This document shows positions 1-10,032 of a stretch of DNA of 64,000 nt, in pieces. The stretch lies in NCBI RefSeq assembly GCF_000186865.1, contig NW_008705566.1:343945-407944 (forward strand). Direction: 5' to 3'. The notes beneath the pieces were generated by a model. That model saw only the letters and a list, made by a program, of their open reading frames with translations. It did not search any database and had not been told where the DNA came from. The position numbers and the translations under genes were made by a program. This DNA is from Aureococcus anophagefferens (Eukaryota; Sar; Pelagophyceae; Pelagomonadales; Pelagomonadaceae). Every line of letters begins with the position of its first letter. Within the stretch, counting starts at the first letter, position 1.

Positions 1-3000
1 GCGCCGCTCCGCGTGCTCTTACGGGGCGTCTACCCGGGCTCGTCCGTGCCCGCGGGCCTCGACGGCAAGGTCGTCGTCCACGTGTTGGGCCGCCTGCTCC
101 ACCTCGGCGCCTTCTTCGCCTGGCCCTTCTTCTCGAAAGACTACTCGCTCGCGGGAGCCGCGGCGTGGGTCTTCGCGCCCGCGGCGCTCGGGTCCCTCGT
201 CTTCATGGCCGTGACCCAGATCGCCCACCTGCTCGAGGAGACCCTGGGCGAGCAGGCGCCGACGGCGACGTTCTACGCGACGCAGATCGCCAACTCGTGC
301 AACTTCGCGACGGATTCCGCGGTCGTCGCGCTCCTCACGGGCGGCCTCAACCAGCAGGTCGAGCACCACGCCTTCCCCACGGTGCACCACGCCCACCTGC
401 CGGCGCTGGCGCCCATCGTCAAGGCCACCTGCGACGCGCACGGCGTGCCCTACCACGAGGCGCCGTCGATGACCGCGGGCCTCGCCAAGCACCTGGACTA
501 CCTCGAGGCGCTCGAGCGCCGCGCGAAAGGCGGCGCGCCGGCGAAGCCGTCCACTCTCCTCGTCTTCGAGGGCACGGTGGCCCACGCGCGGCGCCGCATC
601 GCGTCCGAGCCCGACCACGCGTTCAAGGTCCGGCGCCACGCGATGTGGTTGTTGCCGCTCGACGACGGCGACGCGATGGCGCCGCTGACGGCGGGCTGGC
701 TCCTGTCCTGGCGGCCCGGCGACCACCTGCGGTCGCTGAAGCGGGCGCTGGCCTCGCCGGCGGACGTCGCCGACGCGGTCCGCGAGCTGTGCGCGCGCCG
801 CGGCGGCGAGACGCCCGGCGCGGTCAAGCTGCTGTGCATGCCCCGCTACCTCGGCTACACCTTCAACCCCATCGCCGTCTACTACGTCTACGGCGCGAAG
901 AGCGGCGACCTGTCCCACGTCGTCTTCGAGGTCAGCAACACGCCCTGGCTCGAGGAGACGCTCTACGTCCACCGCGTCGCTCCGAACGGCGCCTACGGCC
1001 CGGACGCGAAGCAGATGCACGTGTCGCCCTTCCAGCCCATGGGCCAGGCCTACGACTGGCTCGCGCCGCCGCCGTCGGCGGCCAAGGGCCTGCGGCTCGC
1101 GGTCAAGGTGTCGCGCGCGGGCGACCGCTACTTCGACGCGACGTTCGACGCCGAGGCGAAGGCGCCGCCGGCGAGTCTCGCGGCGCGGCTCCGCGCGGCG
1201 CTCGGGGCGACGCCCCAGGTCGCGGTGCTGCTCATCCACGTCCACGCGGCCGCGCTTCTGGCGAAGGGCGCCAGGTTCTACCCGCACCCGTCGGGCGTGA
1301 AGACGCCCTTCTCGCGCGCCGTCGAGGTCCTCTTCCACGGCAAGCTCTGGCTGCTCCTGCTGAGCCTCGGCCGCGCGTGCGGCTCGCCGGCGGTCGTCCT
1401 CGTCGCCGCCCTCGGCTTCGCGCGGCGCGCGGCGGCGACGCTCGGCCAGCCGTCGGGCAAGGGGCCGCCCGGCGGCGGCGCGCCGCCCGCGGCGGACGGC
1501 GGCTCCGGCGGCGGCTCCGCGGCGCCGCCGCCGGGGGGCGGCGCGGAGCCGCCGGCCGGCGGCGGCGGCGCGCCGCCGGCCGCCGAGGGCGAGTCCGACG
1601 GCAGCGAGCGGTCCTGGAGCGACCTGGGCCGCGACGGCCACCGGCGCGTCGCCGTCGTCGGCGCCGGGATCGCGGGCAGCGGCGCGGCGCTGTTGCTGCG
1701 GCGCGCGGGCGTCGACGTCACGGTCTTCGAGGCGTCCGACGCGCCCGGCGGCCACGCGATGACCGTCGCCGTGCCCCGGGCCGGCGGCGACGGCACCTGC
1801 GACGTCGACGTCGGCTTCCAGGTCTTCAACACGGCCAACTACCCGCGGCTCACGCGTCTGTTCGCCGAGCTCGGCGTCGACCACGTCGAGAGCGACATGT
1901 CGCTGAGCCTCGGCTCCGCGGGCGGCTGCTGGTCGTCGAAGCACCCCTTCGCTGGCTGTTTCGCGAGCGGGTTCTCCGTGGCCACGGTCGTCGCCGTCGC
2001 GAAACGGGCGGCGCTCCTCGTCGAGGTGCTCCGCTTCGAGCGGTTGGCGAAGGCGCACGCCGCGGACGCGGCCGCGGACGCGGCCGAGTCGACGCGGGCC
2101 TGGCTCGACCGCCACGGCTTCTCGAAGCGCCTCGCCGACGAGTTCGTGCGGCCCATGGTCGGCGCGATCTGGTCGCGGTGCGCGTCGGGCGACGTGCTCT
2201 CCGACTTCCCCGCGGTCGGCGTCTTCACGTTCCTGGGGAACCACTTCATGCTCCAGCGGTCGCGGCCCCGCTGGCGCACGCCGCGGCGCCGCAGCGCCGA
2301 CTACGTCGCCAAGATCGTAGAGGCCGTCGGCGCGGAGCGCTACGAGCTCAACCGCGCGGTCGTCGGCGTCGACCGCGCGGACGACGGCCTCGCGCTGTCC
2401 TTCGCCGACGGCGAAACGTCGCGGCCCTTCGACGCCGTCGTCTTCGCCTGCCCCGCGCCGGCGACGGCGAAGGCCCTCGCCGCGTCGTCCGACGCCGCCG
2501 TGGCGCCCGCGCGCGACGCGCTGTCGGGTTTGACGACGACGGCGAACGACGTCCTCGTGCACCGCGACGCGGCCCTGATGCCCGCGGACCGGGGCGCCTG
2601 GGCCGCCTGGAACTGCCGCCCGGACGGCGTCCTCACCTACTGGGCCAACGCGCTCCAGCCGGGCGTCGACGACGACGACCTCTTCATCACGCTCAACCCG
2701 CCCGCGGGCGCGGCGGGCTTGTGGCGGAAGACGCTCGACCACCCCGTGCTCGACGCCGCGGCCGCGGCGGCGCGCGCGGCCCTGCCGGGCCTCCAGGGCC
2801 GGGGCGGCTGCTACTACGCCGGCGCGTGGTGCGGCTACGGCTTCCACGAGGACGGCCTGAAAAGCGCGTACGACGCCGTCGGCGCGCTGCTCGGCGCGGC
2901 GCCCGCGGAGGAGCGCTACGACTTCGCGACGACGCCGCGCCTCGCGCGGTGGGCGCTGGACGTCGTCTGCGCCGCGGCGCGGAAACTGGCGGCGGCGTCG

Positions 3001-5072
3001 TCCCTGCCGCGGCCGGAGATCGCGCTCGTGCTGCCCGAGGGGTCGGACCTCGTCGCCGCGGAGGCCGTCCGGTCGACGGGCCGCGTCGCCGTCGTCGTCA
3101 ACGACGCGCGCGCGCCCTGGCGGCTCCTGGGCGACCCGTCCATGGGCCTCGCGGAGGCCTACGTCGAGGGGTCCCTCGACCTCCGGCCGTCGATCCGCCG
3201 CGTCTTGACCGCGGCGATCGCGCTCAAGGGCGACGGCGCCGCCGCGTCGCCCCAGGACGCAAGCGCGGGCTTCTGGAACGGCGCGACGAAGCTCGTCAAC
3301 TACGCCTTGCACAAGCTGAAAGCGAACACGAGGGCCGGGTCCCGGGAGAACATCGCCGCGCACTACGACCTCAGCAACGACTTCTTCGAGCTCTGGCTCG
3401 ACGCCACGATGACCTACTCGTCCGGCCTCTACGCCGACCACGCGCCCTACCTGCGCCGCGAGGGCCTCCTGGACGACGGCGGACCGCCCGACGACCCGGC
3501 GGACGACGCGTCCGACGCCGCTCTGGAGGCCGCGCAGCTCGCCAAGCTCGACGCGCTCATCGACAAGGCGGGCGTCGCCGACGGCGACCGCGTGCTCGAG
3601 ATCGGCTGCGGCTGGGGGTCGTTGGCGTTGCGCTGCTGCGAGCGCTTTCCCAACGTCGACTACGTGGCCATCACCATCTCCAAGGAGCAGCTCGCGGAGG
3701 CGCGCGCGCGCGTCGCCAAGGCGCCGCCCTCGATCGCGGCGCGCGCGCGCGTCGAGTTCTGCGACTACCGCGACGTCGCCGCGACCTTCTGCGAGACGCG
3801 CGCCTTCGACCGCGTCCTCTCCTGCGAGATGATCGAGGCCGTGGGCCACGAGTTCCTCCCCGGCTACTTCGCCGCGATCCACGGCGCGCTGCGGGGCGGC
3901 GGCGCTGCGGCGCTCCAGGTCATCACGGTGCCCGACGCGCGCTACGAGGGCTACATCCGCGGCAGCGACTTCATCCGCAAGCACGTCTTCCCGGGCAGCT
4001 CCCTCGTCTGCGTCAAGGCCGTCGAGGCCGCGCTGCCCAAGCTCGGGTCGCTCGCGCTCCGCTTGGACGCGTCGAAGACGGAGAGCCTGGGGCTGTCGTA
4101 CGCGCGCACGCTCGCCGCCTGGCGCCTGCGCTTCGAGGCGAAGCTCGACGCCGTCCGGGGCCTGGGCTTCGACGACGCCTTCGTGCGCAAGTGGCGCTAC
4201 TACCTCGAGTACTGCGAGGCGGGCTTCGCGACGAAACACATCGACGTGCTCCAGATCCGCCTCGACAAGACCGACGAGTCGCTGGCCGTGGAGGCGACCG
4301 AGGGCGCCCACGGCGGCACGGGCAAGACGCTCAAGGACGCGGCCATCAAGGCCCTGAAGGGCGCGGCGACGAAGGCCTTCGAGCGCGGCTGGCTGCCCGA
4401 CGCGGTCACGCGCTTCGGCATCCGCCAGCTGTCCGCGCAGCAGCTCCGCCACTGCGACGACGCGGGCCTCGCCGCGAACCGCGCCGCGGGCTTTCACGAG
4501 GCGGGCCTCGCCGGCGCCCAGGCGAAGCTCAGCGAGACCATCCGGGCGCTCGTCAAGGCGCCCGTCGCCGTCTGTACCAGGGCAGGACAAGAGAGCGAAA
4601 TTCCCAACTTCAAAGGCTCCTATCTCGGCCATTTTCCACTCGTTTTGGCTGATTTTCGGACGAGCGATCATCTCTCGGAACGGTCTTGAAGCGTGGATGC
4701 TTTTTCCGGAACGCGCGCGCGCGGAACACTCACGTTGAAGCGACGTTGAATCACCCTTTTGCTGCCCAGGTCTGCACCGCCGAGGCGAACGAGCAGCACT
4801 ACGAGGTCGACGCGCGGTTCTACGCGCTCTGCCTCGGCCCGCACCGCAAGTACAGCGCCTGCTTCTACGCCGACGCCGAGAGCACGTGGCCGGGCAACGC
4901 GCTCCAGAGCCGCGCGGCGGAGCTGCTGCCGCGGGCGGAGGCGGACTCGCTCGCGCAGGTCGCGGCGCGCGCGGGCGTCGACGCGTCCACGAAGTCGATC
5001 CTCGACGTCGGCTGCGGCTGGGGCTCGGCGTCGCTCTACTTCGCCGAACAGTTCCCCGGCGCCGTCGTCGTC
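1..5072 (+). CDS. Multidomain lipid-modifying fusion: desaturase / DUF1365 / FAD oxidoreductase / CFA-synthase-like / second methyltransferase (partial)
   Basis: The frame is open at base 1, so the 5' end lies outside the window; the 3' end is lost in the N gap. Exons are <1-4569 and 4770->5072, joined in phase 0 across an introner. Domains in order: C-terminal part of a membrane fatty-acid desaturase with third histidine box QVEHHAFP near residue 115; a DUF1365 domain (about 180-430); a Gly/Pro/Ala linker; an FAD-dependent amine-oxidase-like domain with GAGIAGSGAALLL near 550; and a cyclopropane-fatty-acyl-phospholipid-synthase-like methyltransferase with VLEIGCGWGS near 1195. After the intron a second SAM-methyltransferase start follows (NEQHYEVDARFY, LDVGCGWGSASLYF). 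Oxidoreductase, DUF1365 and CFA synthase are operon neighbours in bacteria, and oxidase plus CFA synthase are fused in plants. The desaturase and second methyltransferase make this an unusually long chain. Inferred role: modification of acyl chains in membrane lipids. Separate genes joined by assembly cannot be fully excluded, but the frame is continuous. Confidence 0.8.
4578..4769 (+). mobile_element. Introner element, class 1, copy 1 (spliced as intron 4570-4769)
   Basis: A 192-bp element flanked by an 8-bp target duplication, gtctgtac (4570-4577) and gtctgcac (4770-4777), with one mismatch. The ends are CAGGGCAGGACAAG and CTTTTGCTGCCCAG, nearly inverted repeats. The intron starts at the GT of the upstream target copy and ends at the AG carried by the element, so splicing restores the original coding sequence exactly (GTCGCC|GTCTGCACC). 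Other copies lie at 20053, 27385 and 39408. The body is in sense orientation. Confidence 0.93.
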
Positions 5073-5587
5073 NNNNNNNNNNNNNNNNNNNNNNNNNNNN
5101 NNNNNNNNNNNNNNNNNNNNNNNNNNNNNNNNNNNNNNNNNNNNNNNNNNNNNNNNNNNNNNNNNNNNNNNNNNNNNNNNNNNNNNNNNNNNNNNNNNNN
5201 NNNNNNNNNNNNNNNNNNNNNNNNNNNNNNNNNNNNNNNNNNNNNNNNNNNNNNNNNNNNNNNNNNNNNNNNNNNNNNNNNNNNNNNNNNNNNNNNNNNN
5301 NNNNNNNNNNNNNNNNNNNNNNNNNNNNNNNNNNNNNNNNNNNNNNNNNNNNNNNNNNNNNNNNNNNNNNNNNNNNNNNNNNNNNNNNNNNNNNNNNNNN
5401 NNNNNNNNNNNNNNNNNNNNNNNNNNNNNNNNNNNNNNNNNNNNNNNNNNNNNNNNNNNNNNNNNNNNNNNNNNNNNNNNNNNNNNNNNNNNNNNNNNNN
5501 NNNNNNNNNNNNNNNNNNNNNNNNNNNNNNNNNNNNNNNNNNNNNNNNNNNNNNNNNNNNNNNNNNNNNNNNNNNNNNNNNNNNNNN
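5073..5587. other. Assembly gap (515 N)
   Basis: A run of 515 undetermined bases interrupts the second methyltransferase domain of the gene at the left edge. The sequence just right of the gap is a G/C homopolymer stretch (about 5597-5622), which probably caused the break. Confidence 1.
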
Positions 5588-6175
5588 GGTGAAAAAAGGG
5601 GGGCCCCCCCCCCCCCCCCCCCATCCCCACCCAAGCCCCGCCGCGCTCCGAACACTAATTTCCCGTGCACAGATGCCGCGCGCGGTGTCGACGGCTTCGA
5701 CGACTTCGGACGTTCGAAGTCCCGGCCCCTTCGGGGGCCAGTACCCAGCGCCGACGCGTGCGGAAGTACTAGTATATATAGGGTGCGGGCGGAGATCAGG
5801 GGACGGAAGCGCGCGAGACGGACGATGGCTGCGCCCCGGGGCGACGCGGCCTGGCGGCGCGACGACAAGGACTAAGCTGCATTGCTTATCCAGGGGGGCT
5901 AGGGGGGTACCTAGGCGAACCGAGCTAGCTGAGCTAACCGTCGCAGCGTAGGTTGGTCTTGGAGGAGCACATCAGGGGTGCAGTATTTTCGACGAGCGGC
6001 AGAGCTAGTAGTTTTTGTTTTTTTTTCAAGTCGCTGCACATCCGCTCGTCGTCACTTTCCTTCTCGATTTTGCTTTCCTTCTCACTCTCCTTTTTCCCTT
6101 TCTTTTTCTTCTAAGCTGCACACCAACTCCTCGCAGACGCGGCTCGCCGAAGCAAAAATAACAGCACGCGTCGAG
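5588..6175. promoter_or_regulatory. Non-coding stretch upstream of the sulfotransferase-like gene
   Basis: No convincing gene. After the poly-C tract there is a TATA-like run (tatatata, 5773-5780). A strongly pyrimidine-rich tract at about 6008-6116 ends in ctaag, 60 bases before the ATG at 6176. The tract could be a promoter or 5' UTR element, or the 3' end of a leader intron; the sequence does not decide. Any C-terminal exons of the gene broken by the gap would also fall here, but none is recognisable. Confidence 0.4.
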
Positions 6176-7489
6176 ATGCTCGCCCTTCACCTCGGCCTGC
6201 TGCTGGCGTCTGCGGCGGCCCAGAGCCATCCTTGGAGCGAGGTCGCGGCGCCGCTCCCGTATGTGCCCGTGTTCCTGCGGTTCAAGAAGTCGGGGACCGG
6301 GGCGGCGGAGAACGAGCTGTTTCGTCGCGTCTGCGTGGCGAAGGACGCGGTCTGGACGGGACCTTGGCAATTTGATGAGGAGGGGATGCCGGCGCTCTTC
6401 GGTTTTAATTCTGATTTCAATCGAGAACGGACGAACATATCGCGCGCTACGCCGAACCGCGTCGGCGGCGCCGACGAGATCGCACGTTACATCGGCTACG
6501 GCCGCGCGCGCACCCGGGTCAAGATGTTCACGCTGATCCGCGATCCGCTCGCGCGCGTGGCGTCGAGCCTCTACTTTTGGTCCGGCGAGCTAAAAGCAAC
6601 GCCCCTCGGCGAGGTCTCGCCGGCGAATATATCGCGGTACCGCGCGTGCGACTGGGACGGCTGCGTCTACTTCCCCAATATCAGATCGACCTTCGTGCCC
6701 AACGTCGCGCCCGTGCTCTCGCGGACGCTCTCCGCGGACAGAGTCAGCCCACAAGAGCATTGCGTTCCGGCGTGCGAGCGCGACGTGTCGCGCGCCGAGG
6801 GCGACCGGCGCGCGCGCGAGGCGGCGCGCGCGCTCGCGGCGGACTTCATCGTCGGCGTCACGGAGCGCATGGACGACTTCGTGGCCCTCGCGTTCCTCGA
6901 GCTCGGCGGGGCCGCGACGCTCGACGCGCGCCGCATCTGCGTGCGCCACGACCACAGGCAGAAAAAGCCTTCGGGCGAGGTCGTGCGAAGCTGGCCCGAC
7001 GAGACCGTCCGCGCGGTGAACGCGACGCTGCGCCACGAGTGGCAGGTCTACGCGGCCGCGAAAAATCTTTTCGAGAGGCGAGTCGCGGCGCACGGCCCCG
7101 AGGCGTTCGCGGCCGCGCGCGCGGCCATCGCCGAGGGCTGCGACGGAGGAGGCCCTCAGAAGAGGCTGCCGAAGTTGACGAACGACGAGCTCGCCGCCGG
7201 CGCCGCGCGCGAGCTCGCCCTGGCCGAGCGCGGGTCCGACTACGCGGCCGCGCTGCGCATCGTCGTCGACAACGACGGCCGCACGAACGCGTCCGACCAT
7301 TTCACCGTCACGGCGAAAGATGATGGCTTCCGCCTCGACTTCGGCGGCGTTCCGGCGCCGGGCGGCACGAGTCTGAAAGGGCTCGACGTGTCCCCGTGCC
7401 TGAACGTCGCCGACGGGCCCCCGGGCCCCGGCGACGGTCCCGTCCCGGGCTTCCATTGGGGGAAGGCACGGAACTTGCGCCGCTCTTAA
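6176..7489 (+). CDS. Secreted/Golgi sulfotransferase-like protein
   Basis: A 437-residue protein starting at the ATG at 6176. That start gives a clean signal peptide (MLALHLGLLLASAAAQ); the open frame upstream is pyrimidine-rich leader. FLRFKKSGTGAAE near residue 30 resembles the PAPS phosphate-binding loop of sulfotransferases (hxKxGxT). TLIRDPLARVASSLYF near residue 115 resembles the 3'-phosphate-binding motif RDPxxRxxS. Together they suggest transfer of sulfate to a glycan or protein in the secretory pathway. The last 90 residues are low in recognisable motifs. The family is large and divergent, so the substrate is unknown. Confidence 0.65.
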   Translation: MLALHLGLLLASAAAQSHPWSEVAAPLPYVPVFLRFKKSGTGAAENELFRRVCVAKDAVWTGPWQFDEEGMPALFGFNSDFNRERTNISRATPNRVGGADEIARYIGYGRARTRVKMFTLIRDPLARVASSLYFWSGELKATPLGEVSPANISRYRACDWDGCVYFPNIRSTFVPNVAPVLSRTLSADRVSPQEHCVPACERDVSRAEGDRRAREAARALAADFIVGVTERMDDFVALAFLELGGAATLDARRICVRHDHRQKKPSGEVVRSWPDETVRAVNATLRHEWQVYAAAKNLFERRVAAHGPEAFAAARAAIAEGCDGGGPQKRLPKLTNDELAAGAARELALAERGSDYAAALRIVVDNDGRTNASDHFTVTAKDDGFRLDFGGVPAPGGTSLKGLDVSPCLNVADGPPGPGDGPVPGFHWGKARNLRRS

Positions 7490-7602
7490 AAACACGGAAT
7501 TGGCACCCACTGTGCTAAGCAGCCCGGAGGTAGGTCGCCTAGAGAGATGGAAACACATACTCGTCTCTACGCGGGAACTACGCGGGGAGCTTTCGAGCGC
7601 GC

Positions 7603-9732
7603 TCACGCGCGGCGCTCGCTCTTGACGGCGCCGGGGTCCGCCTTGAACTTGGCGGACTTGGAGGTCCGGGACTTCTTCCGCGGCGGCGGCGCCGGCGCCG
7701 GCGGCGCGTCGTCTTCGTCGCTCTCGTCCCCGCTCTGGATCTCGATGATCTCGTTGTGGCGTTCGATGGAGTCGAAGGCGCCGCCGAGGTGCGCCACGGC
7801 GATGCCGTTGATAAGGACGCGGCGGCCCGGGCGTGGCATGACGCGCACGACGCGGAGCTTCTTGTCTGATCCGCTGACCATGAGGAGGTAGAGCATGACG
7901 CCGAAGACGTTGCTAAACGCCTGCGCGAATATTTCGACCTGCATCTCGGCGACGGCGGCGCCGCGGCGCGACGCCAAGCCCACGCCGAGGCGCTTCGAGT
8001 TGCGGCTCAGCGTCTCCGTGTGCGCGCTGCCGACCTGCTTGACCTGGACCTCCGAGTCCGTGGTGCCGGCCGCGAGGACGACGGCCTCGTAGTCGATGAG
8101 CTGCTCCTTCGTGGGCACGACGAGGAGCTTCGCGTCCTTCTCCTTCTGGAGGACCGCCATCTTCTCGTGGTACATCGTCGCGAGCTGCTTGCGGGGCGCC
8201 ATGCCCGCGTAGGACTTGCGCGCGATCTTTTTCGAGCGGCCCTTCGGGGACTCCTCGAGCTCCGCGCCCTTGGCCGCGCGGACGAGGACGTGGTCGCCGG
8301 GCACGAGCGGCGGCGGGTCGTCGCTGCGCGCGAGGGCGTCGTCGTAGATCTGGTTCGCGGCCATCGCGCCGTCGTGCGCCGCGCGGCGCGCCTTGACGAA
8401 CTCGAGCCACTGCTTCGCCGTCTTGATGGGCGACTTTCCAGCCCGAAAGAGCCTCCCGTACTCATTGTCGAAGTACCAGTCCTTCTGCTGCCGAATCTCG
8501 TGCTTGGTGTAGCCCTTTCCTTCGCTCTTGCGCGGGAAGCGCTCGCATTTGACGAGCTCCTCGACGACGACGTGCTCGACGTAGCCCGCGAGCCCCGCGG
8601 TGCCGCAGAGCTGGCGCGAGCACGCCGCGAAGAAGGACGACGCCTCGCCCGCGAGCTTGAAGCCCTCGCCGCGTAGCGCCGCGTCGAGCGCGGCCGCGTC
8701 GCCGACGGCGCGCGGCGCGCCCGCGCCCTCGAGGGGCGAGAGCCGCGACGAGAAGAGGTACGACGGCGGCTCCGTGACCGCGAAGCCCCCGCGGAGCGAC
8801 TTCCGCAGCTCGCGCGACGCGACGCGCGCTTCCTCGATCTGGTGCCACTGCCAGTCCTGCCAGGCCTTGGGGTTCGTCTTGGAAATCTGCAGGCCTTCGA
8901 TGGCGGCGTAGCGGAAGGAGAAGGTCGCGAGGACGCTGTCCACGTCGTAGACGACGGTGCACTTCGATCGCGTGGCCTTCAGGGCGCCGCCGGTCGCGAC
9001 TTGATCGTCGAAGGCGGCCTCCTGGCCGAAGACGCGCTTCTTCTCGGCGTTGCCGAGCGTCGCCGCGAGCGACGTGTCGGGCGCCGGCGCGAAGCCCGCG
9101 TCCTCGTCCTCGTCCTCGTCGGAAGAGCCGTAGTGCCGGTGATCGATCCAGGGATCGTAGCCGAAGTCCTCGTCCATTTCGATGCTGCGCACCTGCCGCA
9201 CGATGACGTCGATGCGGCCCGCCTGCGACGCGCGCACGTCCCGGGCCGCGCCCTCGCGGGAGCTGTCCGGCCGCAGCGGCGCGAAGCGCATGCGCCGAAC
9301 GCCGAACTGCCGGGAGCTGCTGACGTGCTGCCCTTGGATGATCGCGTCGGTCTGCGGGTCGACGATCAGGTTGTCGATCCGGAGGCCGTCGACGTACGTC
9401 GAGAACCGCAGCAGGTTTTCGTCCTCGGAGCTCAATGCCAACGGCTGGTCGTTCGTGACCAGAACCTCGAAGTAGTCGTCCGTCGCGGTCGCGATGAGGC
9501 GCTGGTGCTGGTTCTCGCATTCCCGCACGCTCTTCACTTCGCGCTCGGGAAGATCCCACGCCAAGAAGTCCCAGTTCCGCGGCCCCGAGTCCTTGTCCTC
9601 GAGCTCGGGCATGCGGCACCCGTCGACGAGCACCGAGGCCGACGCGATCGCGTCCTTGTCCATGGTCTTGATCTTCTCCGCACGTTCACTCATCGAGAGG
9701 CTCTTCATTACGTACGGGTCGTCGTCGTCCAT
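7603..9732 (-). CDS. Nuclear-type protein with internal histone H3-tail-like segment, paralogue A (intronless)
   Basis: A single exon of 709 residues. It is the tandem paralogue of the gene at 10033-12349; long stretches are nearly identical, for example YAAIEGLQI, NPKAWQDWQW and RGGFAVTEPPSYLFSSRLS. The N-terminal half holds a beta-rich unknown domain (LVDGCRMPELEDKDSGPR), then an acidic stretch (SSDEDEDED). Residues 504-519 read ARKSYAGMAPRKQLAT, matching H3 7-22 except at three positions, including K14 replaced by Met. The C-terminus has a basic nuclear-localisation-like run (PPPRKKSRTSKSAKFK) and a possible SUMO site (AVKSERRA). Function unknown. The start is chosen at the longest ATG; later Met residues at 9 and 14 are possible. 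Confidence 0.75.
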   Translation of the reverse strand: MDDDDPYVMKSLSMSERAEKIKTMDKDAIASASVLVDGCRMPELEDKDSGPRNWDFLAWDLPEREVKSVRECENQHQRLIATATDDYFEVLVTNDQPLALSSEDENLLRFSTYVDGLRIDNLIVDPQTDAIIQGQHVSSSRQFGVRRMRFAPLRPDSSREGAARDVRASQAGRIDVIVRQVRSIEMDEDFGYDPWIDHRHYGSSDEDEDEDAGFAPAPDTSLAATLGNAEKKRVFGQEAAFDDQVATGGALKATRSKCTVVYDVDSVLATFSFRYAAIEGLQISKTNPKAWQDWQWHQIEEARVASRELRKSLRGGFAVTEPPSYLFSSRLSPLEGAGAPRAVGDAAALDAALRGEGFKLAGEASSFFAACSRQLCGTAGLAGYVEHVVVEELVKCERFPRKSEGKGYTKHEIRQQKDWYFDNEYGRLFRAGKSPIKTAKQWLEFVKARRAAHDGAMAANQIYDDALARSDDPPPLVPGDHVLVRAAKGAELEESPKGRSKKIARKSYAGMAPRKQLATMYHEKMAVLQKEKDAKLLVVPTKEQLIDYEAVVLAAGTTDSEVQVKQVGSAHTETLSRNSKRLGVGLASRRGAAVAEMQVEIFAQAFSNVFGVMLYLLMVSGSDKKLRVVRVMPRPGRRVLINGIAVAHLGGAFDSIERHNEIIEIQSGDESDEDDAPPAPAPPPRKKSRTSKSAKFKADPGAVKSERRA

Positions 9733-10032
9733 CTGGGCGACGGCGACGAGGTCGGGCTCGTCCTGGGCGCCGGCGTCGAGCGTGAAGCGTCTCTAAACGT
9801 AGGGGGCGGGAGGAGCGCCGGCGTCGAGCGGGCGGCGCGGGGTCACCGCGTGAATGAGCCTCTGGCTTTGGCGCCTCTCTTGAAAAATCGATCGCTGTTT
9901 CGAAGTGGCAATAAGCTCCTTCTCTCCCCCTTCGGTTCTTCCCTGCGCCGCGGCTAAGCAATAAGCTCCTGGCCCTCCGACCTCCCTCGGATAGGCTGAC
10001 CCGATAGTACTACGCAGGGAGGGGTCAACCGT
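9733..10032. other. Spacer between the tandem paralogues
   Basis: 300 bases separating the start of paralogue A from the stop of paralogue B. No gene is seen. The 13-mer gcaataagctcct occurs twice, near 9908 and 9957, about 50 bases apart. The interval probably holds the promoter of paralogue A. Confidence 0.5.

Noticed and set aside
19..5868. Very long minus-strand open frame (1949 codons) opposite the lipid fusion gene
   Set aside because: It has arginine/alanine-rich composition typical of antisense reading in 70%+ GC DNA, runs through the N gap, and has no domain, unlike the plus strand. The same applies to other long antisense frames, such as 14559-17111 and 20226-22784 outside the true exons.
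5588..5875. Open frame after the gap (proline-rich, from the poly-C run)
   Set aside because: It is an artefact of the homopolymer and the N run; no codon bias or motif, and a TATA-like box lies inside it.
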